Source of the DNA: a virus
Length of the DNA: 23,173 nucleotides
Strand: one strand, 5' to 3'
IMG/VR virus record: IMGVR_UViG_3300044695_001340
Span: 1-23,173 of that record
Every line of letters starts with the position of its first letter. The stretch's first letter is position 1. Positions 20,336 to 23,173 of the stretch are shown here, piece after piece. A program made the translations under genes and the position numbers. The notes beneath the pieces are model-generated. The model was given only the letters and a program-made list of their open reading frames with translations. It did not search any database and was not told where the DNA came from.

Positions 20336-20493
20336 AAATTGATCTATTACGCGCGCAACTGTCTGCGGCCAAAGACGTGTTGCGCCACCGGCAGAAGTTA
20401 ATGAACGAAGCGACACGGGCCTACAACCGTGTTTTTGTAACTGTTAAAAAACTGGAGGAACGGTATGAAAATCACTTGGCGAAAACTAAATGA
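20332..20493 (+). CDS. 53-residue coiled-coil protein
   Basis: The ATG at 20332 overlaps the helicase stop as ATGA and opens a 53-codon frame. The protein (MKIDLLRAQLSAAKDVLRHR ... VFVTVKKLEERYENHLAKTK) is one long helix with heptad-like Leu/Val spacing and many charged residues. It ends 29 bases inside the next gene, in a different frame. The last part contains the GGAGG site of the next gene. I do not recognise a family. The reading is supported by coupling and composition. Confidence 0.6.
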   Translation: MKIDLLRAQLSAAKDVLRHRQKLMNEATRAYNRVFVTVKKLEERYENHLAKTK

Positions 20494-20656
20494 AACGATG
20501 GCCACGCTGTCTGAAGAAGAGATCATGGCCATGCTTGAGTACGAACGCACCCACGAACGTCGGGTAAAGATGCTGTTGCGCTTGCACCAGCGCGCAAACT
20601 CTTTGCGCGTTGCGCGTGAGCGTATTGAGTTGCTGAAAGAAGCGGTGCGACCATGA
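20465..20656 (+). CDS. Small helical phage protein, unknown function
   Basis: A 63-residue, strongly helical, basic protein (TLSEEEIMAMLEYERTHERR, then LRLHQRANSLRVARERIELL). The phrase 'SEEE...ML..E......R...L.RLHQR.N.LR..RER..LL' is one I remember from many phage genomes without a function. GGAGG six bases upstream sets the start. It ends with ATGA into the next gene. Confidence 0.78.
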   Translation: MKITWRKLNETMATLSEEEIMAMLEYERTHERRVKMLLRLHQRANSLRVARERIELLKEAVRP

Positions 20657-21093
20657 ACAAGATTGATTTGATCATCGACGCGCTATCGGTTGCACAAAAC
20701 TCCGTTTGGTCTACGCTAAATCAAGAGGCGCTTGCTTATGCAATTGAATTGAAAGTAGAGTTATCCAAACCAACGCTGCCAATGTCGCCTGAGCGTTTGC
20801 CGCGATACGTTGCGACCAATAATATCAAGCCTATGAGTGGCGGCGGCGGTGCAGGTGGTGAGTTAGCCAAGCCTGAGCAAGAGCCTATTGGTTGGTTTTT
20901 AAAAGACCATTTAGAAACTTACATGGAAAGCTATAAAGATATTGAAGGAGCAATCCCACTCTACACCTCACCACCACGCAAAGAATGGGTCGGTTTGTCG
21001 GTCAATGAAGGTCGTGACTTTTTTGAAAGCAAATTGACAAGAGCGGAGTTGATTACCGAGATTAATGAGTTTTTAGAGGAAAAGAACACATGA
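20653..21093 (+). CDS. Protein of unknown function with a Gly-rich linker
   Basis: A 146-residue protein. The N-terminus (about 1-45) is helical (IDLIIDALSVAQNSVWS). A Gly-rich linker (SGGGGAGGE, about 62-70) follows. Then comes PEQEPIGWFLKDHLETYMES (about 73-92), reaching IEGAIPLYTSPPRKEWVGLS. The 'EPIGW ... IPLYTSPP' motif is frequent in phage proteins of the siphovirus and podovirus groups but has no proven role. The C-terminus is acidic and helical. It has ATGA coupling on both sides. Confidence 0.78.
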   Translation: MNKIDLIIDALSVAQNSVWSTLNQEALAYAIELKVELSKPTLPMSPERLPRYVATNNIKPMSGGGGAGGELAKPEQEPIGWFLKDHLETYMESYKDIEGAIPLYTSPPRKEWVGLSVNEGRDFFESKLTRAELITEINEFLEEKNT

Positions 21094-21722
21094 GCTACAT
21101 CGTTGCATCCCTACCCCCGCTCAAGTGTTTCGTACGCCGAGAGTTCTTGTACAACTTCACGAAGGGCCACGGCGAATACGAACCTGCTATTTGGGTAAGC
21201 ATCAAAGCACTTAGGGGCCAAGTGTTTCGCATTGAAAGCCTTTTGCCAGCCTATGGTGCGCTCTACGACAAGCTGCCCATCCACGCCTATGTGTGGCACA
21301 CCGATAGCCCTGCGTCGCTCCCCATTGACGTCTTGCAACTGTGGGATTGCATGGGCTATAAGTTCACGGTGATTGAGAAGATAGGGCTGCGTAACCTGGG
21401 TGTTAAGTTTATGTCTAAAGACAAGACGTGGGTGTACGGCAAGTACCTGTTCACGGTAGACTTCTGCGCGGATGGGCTGGATGTGGACACAGGCTTTACC
21501 GAGCAGGCCGAAGAACACAAGTCGTTTAATTTCATTAGACTTGATAACGGGCAGTTTGCTTGCCAGCCGAACAATAGGTGTTTGTGGTACGACCAAAGCC
21601 TAATCCCTGCCGACACCAAGCACCCTGATTTTCAAGCAGCACAAACGTTTTGGACGGTGGACGGCACACGCAAGTGGACAACCGGCACCGATTGGTTTTA
21701 TAACATTGAGGAGAGGACATGA
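21090..21722 (+). CDS. Widespread phage protein of unknown function (LDNGQFACQPNNR type)
   Basis: A 210-residue protein. It opens with IVASLPPLKCFVRREFLYNF and holds AIWVSIKALRGQVFRIESLL, LPIHAYVWHTD, LPIDVLQLWDCMGYKFTVIE, YLFTVDFCADGLDVDTGFTE, EEHKSFNFIRLDNGQFACQP and NNRCLWYDQSL. This set of conserved blocks is one I know from cyanophages and many other aquatic phages, always listed as hypothetical. There is no recognised fold. It lies in an accessory cluster after the helicase and is linked by ATGA to the genes on either side. Because it is widespread, it may be a core phage function not yet assigned. Confidence 0.88.
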   Translation: MSYIVASLPPLKCFVRREFLYNFTKGHGEYEPAIWVSIKALRGQVFRIESLLPAYGALYDKLPIHAYVWHTDSPASLPIDVLQLWDCMGYKFTVIEKIGLRNLGVKFMSKDKTWVYGKYLFTVDFCADGLDVDTGFTEQAEEHKSFNFIRLDNGQFACQPNNRCLWYDQSLIPADTKHPDFQAAQTFWTVDGTRKWTTGTDWFYNIEERT

Positions 21723-21781
21723 TAGAAATACTTTTTATTTTTGTTTTTGTTTTAATTGCTACTTGGTGGACACATGACTGA
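21719..21781 (+). CDS. 20-residue membrane peptide
   Basis: The ATG at 21719 forms ATGA with the preceding stop and opens a 20-codon frame: MIEILFIFVFVLIATWW, then THD. It is one strongly hydrophobic helix rich in Phe, Ile and Val, with two Trp near the end, typical of a membrane interface. GAGGAGAG lies just upstream. Its end overlaps the next gene's ATG (ATGACTGA). It is short but has good signals. Function unknown. Confidence 0.6.
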   Translation: MIEILFIFVFVLIATWWTHD

Positions 21782-21974
21782 GAGCCAAGTGTACAAACAG
21801 ATTATTGAGAACCTCGCACAGATCGACGATGACATTGCTAGGCTGCGCCACCAGCACTTGATGCTACGCGTAGACATTCAAATTCTACTGGAGAAACGAA
21901 ATGGTATACGACATAATAATGTGGTTCTACGCGTCGATGGCCCTGATGGTAGCAGCACTTCTGTGGCTGTTTAA
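21774..21974 (+). CDS. Small coiled-coil protein with a long overlap to the next gene
   Basis: From ATG 21774 the protein has 66 residues. The first 45 (SQVYKQIIENLAQIDDDIAR, LRHQHLMLRVDIQILLEKRN) form a coiled coil. The rest (GIRHNNVVLRVDGPDG...) lies within a 74-base overlap with the next gene, in another frame. A TTG at 21756 is also possible but adds no recognisable residues, and GGTGGA precedes 21774. The coiled coil may pair with one of the small membrane peptides next to it (inference). Confidence 0.62.
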   Translation: MTESQVYKQIIENLAQIDDDIARLRHQHLMLRVDIQILLEKRNGIRHNNVVLRVDGPDGSSTSVAV

Positions 21975-22095
21975 CACACGCGAGAAACCCCCGCCACCGT
22001 TCCCGCGCGAATTAATCTGCGACGGGTGTGGTCAAGTTTGTAGTGATCTTTTAGGAGGCTACTGTGAATACTGCGTTAAGAAATTGGTTCAATGA
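21901..22095 (+). CDS. Membrane-anchored zinc-ribbon protein
   Basis: A 64-residue protein. Residues about 5-24 (IIMWFYASMALMVAALLWLF) form one membrane helix. A Pro-rich stalk (KPPPPFP) follows, then a four-Cys ribbon, CDGCGQVCSDLLGGYCEYC (two CxxC pairs and an extra Cys). The likely layout is an N-terminal anchor and a cytoplasmic zinc-binding head, set by basic residues after the helix (NTREK). GGAG lies upstream of the start. It overlaps the genes on both sides. It could attach phage or host proteins to the membrane; no known family recognised. Confidence 0.72.
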   Translation: MVYDIIMWFYASMALMVAALLWLFNTREKPPPPFPRELICDGCGQVCSDLLGGYCEYCVKKLVQ

Positions 22096-22216
22096 CGTTG
22101 ACCGAGGTAGTGCCAACTGGACGGGGCGAGTCGAGCGCAGACTTAAAGACTGCTACTCGCCCCCGTACATCCCCTTGTGGCGCCGTGTGCTTATGCGAGC
22201 ATTGAATTGGCTTTGA
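22064..22216 (+). CDS. 50-residue basic protein with GTG start
   Basis: A GTG at 22064 follows AGGAGG by five bases, an ideal ribosome site, and opens a 50-codon frame ending at 22216. The protein begins MNTALRNWFNDVDRGSANWT and contains RVERRLKDCYSPPYIPLWRR; it is basic and Trp-rich, ending RALNWL. It overlaps the zinc-ribbon gene by 32 bases and its stop lies 26 bases inside the convergent endolysin gene. I do not recognise it. The very good ribosome site is the main evidence. Confidence 0.66.
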   Translation: MNTALRNWFNDVDRGSANWTGRVERRLKDCYSPPYIPLWRRVLMRALNWL

Positions 22217-22703
22217 CTTTGACGTCAGCCACACGGTTTAGCCAGCCTTTGCCAAAGGTTGCAAAGGTGCCAAGGGAGCGGTAGAAGTCTTCCTTGGCTT
22301 GGCTAAACTTCTCAATCAGTTCAACAGGGTCGATGGCTTGCACAGCGGCAAGCGTCAAGGGGCCAAAGCCACCGTCGGGTGTCACACCCACGGCAGATTG
22401 CAATAGCTTGATTGCGCGCCCAGGCCCCGCGTTCACCCCAAAATCAAACATTAGGTAGTCAAGCCCGACAGGCAATTCGTCGGCGCGCACGGCATCCCAA
22501 AACTTCTTCTTGTATAGGGGCTCGACCTTCTCGGGCGTCAGGCTACGCATTTCAGCCTCATCGGACTCACGACCTACCCAGTTTTCCCAAGTTGCCTTGG
22601 TCACGCCGAGGTTAGTCATGCCGCCAGGGTCAGCGGGGTGGTCAACATAGCCCCCTTCCGACTTCAACATCAATTTAAAAGCATTATCCCAATTACTAAT
22701 CAT
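22191..22703 (-). CDS. Endolysin, glycoside hydrolase family 108 lysozyme
   Basis: A 170-residue muramidase that cuts peptidoglycan at lysis. The N-terminal GH108 signature is KSEGGYVDHPADPGGMTNLG (14-33), with E16 the catalytic acid and the conserved DPGG-TN-G stretch. The C-terminal half (VGVTPDGGFGPLTLAAVQAI and following helices) matches the peptidoglycan-binding type 3 domain that usually accompanies it. There is no signal peptide or N-terminal anchor, so a holin is needed; none is identified in the window with confidence. GGAG lies eight bases before the ATG. The stop of the upstream gene overlaps as ATGA. Confidence 0.95.
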   Translation of the reverse strand: MISNWDNAFKLMLKSEGGYVDHPADPGGMTNLGVTKATWENWVGRESDEAEMRSLTPEKVEPLYKKKFWDAVRADELPVGLDYLMFDFGVNAGPGRAIKLLQSAVGVTPDGGFGPLTLAAVQAIDPVELIEKFSQAKEDFYRSLGTFATFGKGWLNRVADVKVKANSMLA

Positions 22704-23173
22704 TTACTCATCTCCGTGCTTGCTAAGTTGATGCGAGTCTTCGCTTGGATAATATCTTTAGGCGGTATTTTAAAACCCACCGCAATGTAGCCTACAAACC
22801 TGCCTTGTTCAGGCGGTATAGCGCCACGGCACATGTACGTCACGCCATGTTTGACAACGTACTCACCGAGCTTTGAGCTTGGTACAAACGTCTCGCAATG
22901 CACCTCGCCTTGAAACATCGTAATGACTGCACGGTTGCGTTCGGGCGAACTGGTAAACAAAGCGTTGATTACGCCTTCAAGCGATTTTTCACGACCCTGA
23001 TTGCTCATTGCCAAGATGGTTGTGCGGCTATTTGACTGAAGATTGACAGAGTTAACAACCACCACATCTGCGCTCAGATCGTAAATTAAAGACTTGGCAA
23101 TAGCCTCGACAAGCAACGGTTCTTTTAGCTCAGTCTTCTTGCTACTGATTGCACCCAAAATGACCTGCCGTGA
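22700..23173 (-). CDS. Partial lysis-module protein of unknown function (N-terminus off the window)
   Basis: The frame stays open to the right edge (23173). A TTG at 23158 could be used, but no ribosome site is seen, so the true start is probably outside. The visible part (about 157 residues) has SADVVVVNSVNLQSNSRTTI, then ERNRAVITMFQGEVHCETFV and GRFVGYIAVGFKIPPKD. It looks like an alpha/beta sensor-like fold with two conserved Cys, but that is a guess. I have seen similar proteins beside phage endolysins, often with an N-terminal membrane helix, which would lie in the missing part. It is coupled to the endolysin by ATGA. Confidence 0.75.
   Translation of the reverse strand, partial: SRQVILGAISSKKTELKEPLLVEAIAKSLIYDLSADVVVVNSVNLQSNSRTTILAMSNQGREKSLEGVINALFTSSPERNRAVITMFQGEVHCETFVPSSKLGEYVVKHGVTYMCRGAIPPEQGRFVGYIAVGFKIPPKDIIQAKTRINLASTEMSK

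Noticed and set aside
21756-21773. TTG start at 21756 for the coiled-coil protein
   Set aside because: ATG at 21774 overlaps the preceding stop and has GGTGGA upstream; the extra residues add nothing conserved.

Overview
This window is a piece of a tailed double-stranded DNA phage genome (Caudoviricetes), most likely podovirus-like because the portal belongs to the P22 type. Genes are tightly packed and most neighbours overlap by 1 to 4 bases. No integrase, repressor, tRNA, rRNA or CRISPR array is visible. The endolysin is of the Gram-negative phage type and Shine-Dalgarno sites are canonical, which suggests a proteobacterial host. Several unnamed proteins resemble ones common in aquatic and betaproteobacterial phages; that host impression comes from memory and is weak.

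Layout. (1) 1-6817, minus strand: virion and packaging module, read leftward from the small terminase (6817) through a 155-aa protein, large terminase, a beta-rich 153-aa protein, two small basic proteins, a GroES-like co-chaperonin, an HNH endonuclease, the portal, a small helical protein and a truncated gene at the left edge. (2) 6818-7540: the only large non-coding region, packed with repeats (GCTGC motifs, a GAGCTGTC tandem, a five-plus-one array of an 18-bp iteron-like repeat, and an AT-rich stretch with an inverted repeat). It is a candidate origin, terminase-binding site or divergent control region. (3) 7541-10213, plus strand: rightward operon of small genes, including a shortened beta-sliding-clamp homologue and a chain of seven genes joined by ATGA overlaps, closed by a strong terminator at 10231. 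(4) 10238-17297, minus strand: replication and recombination module transcribed leftward: RecB/Cas4-like nuclease (DUF2800 type), a 208-aa protein, a 47-aa protein, a 275-aa AT-rich gene, family A DNA polymerase and a primase-helicase. (5) 17378-22216, plus strand: HNH/AP2 endonuclease, VRR-NUC nuclease, a protein resembling T4 beta-glucosyltransferase, an SNF2-like helicase, then small accessory genes including membrane peptides and a membrane-anchored zinc ribbon. (6) 22191-23173, minus strand: endolysin and a partial upstream gene.

How the parts may work together: the primase-helicase, PolA-type polymerase and clamp-like protein would form the replication core. The DUF2800-type nuclease, VRR-NUC and SNF2 helicase would process ends, recombine or resolve DNA. 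The terminases and portal package it, and the co-chaperonin probably helps fold virion proteins. The most interesting items are the two-domain-sized clamp homologue, Leu at the Pol I 762 position of the polymerase, the glucosyltransferase-like protein, the phage co-chaperonin, and the structured non-coding region beside the small terminase gene.
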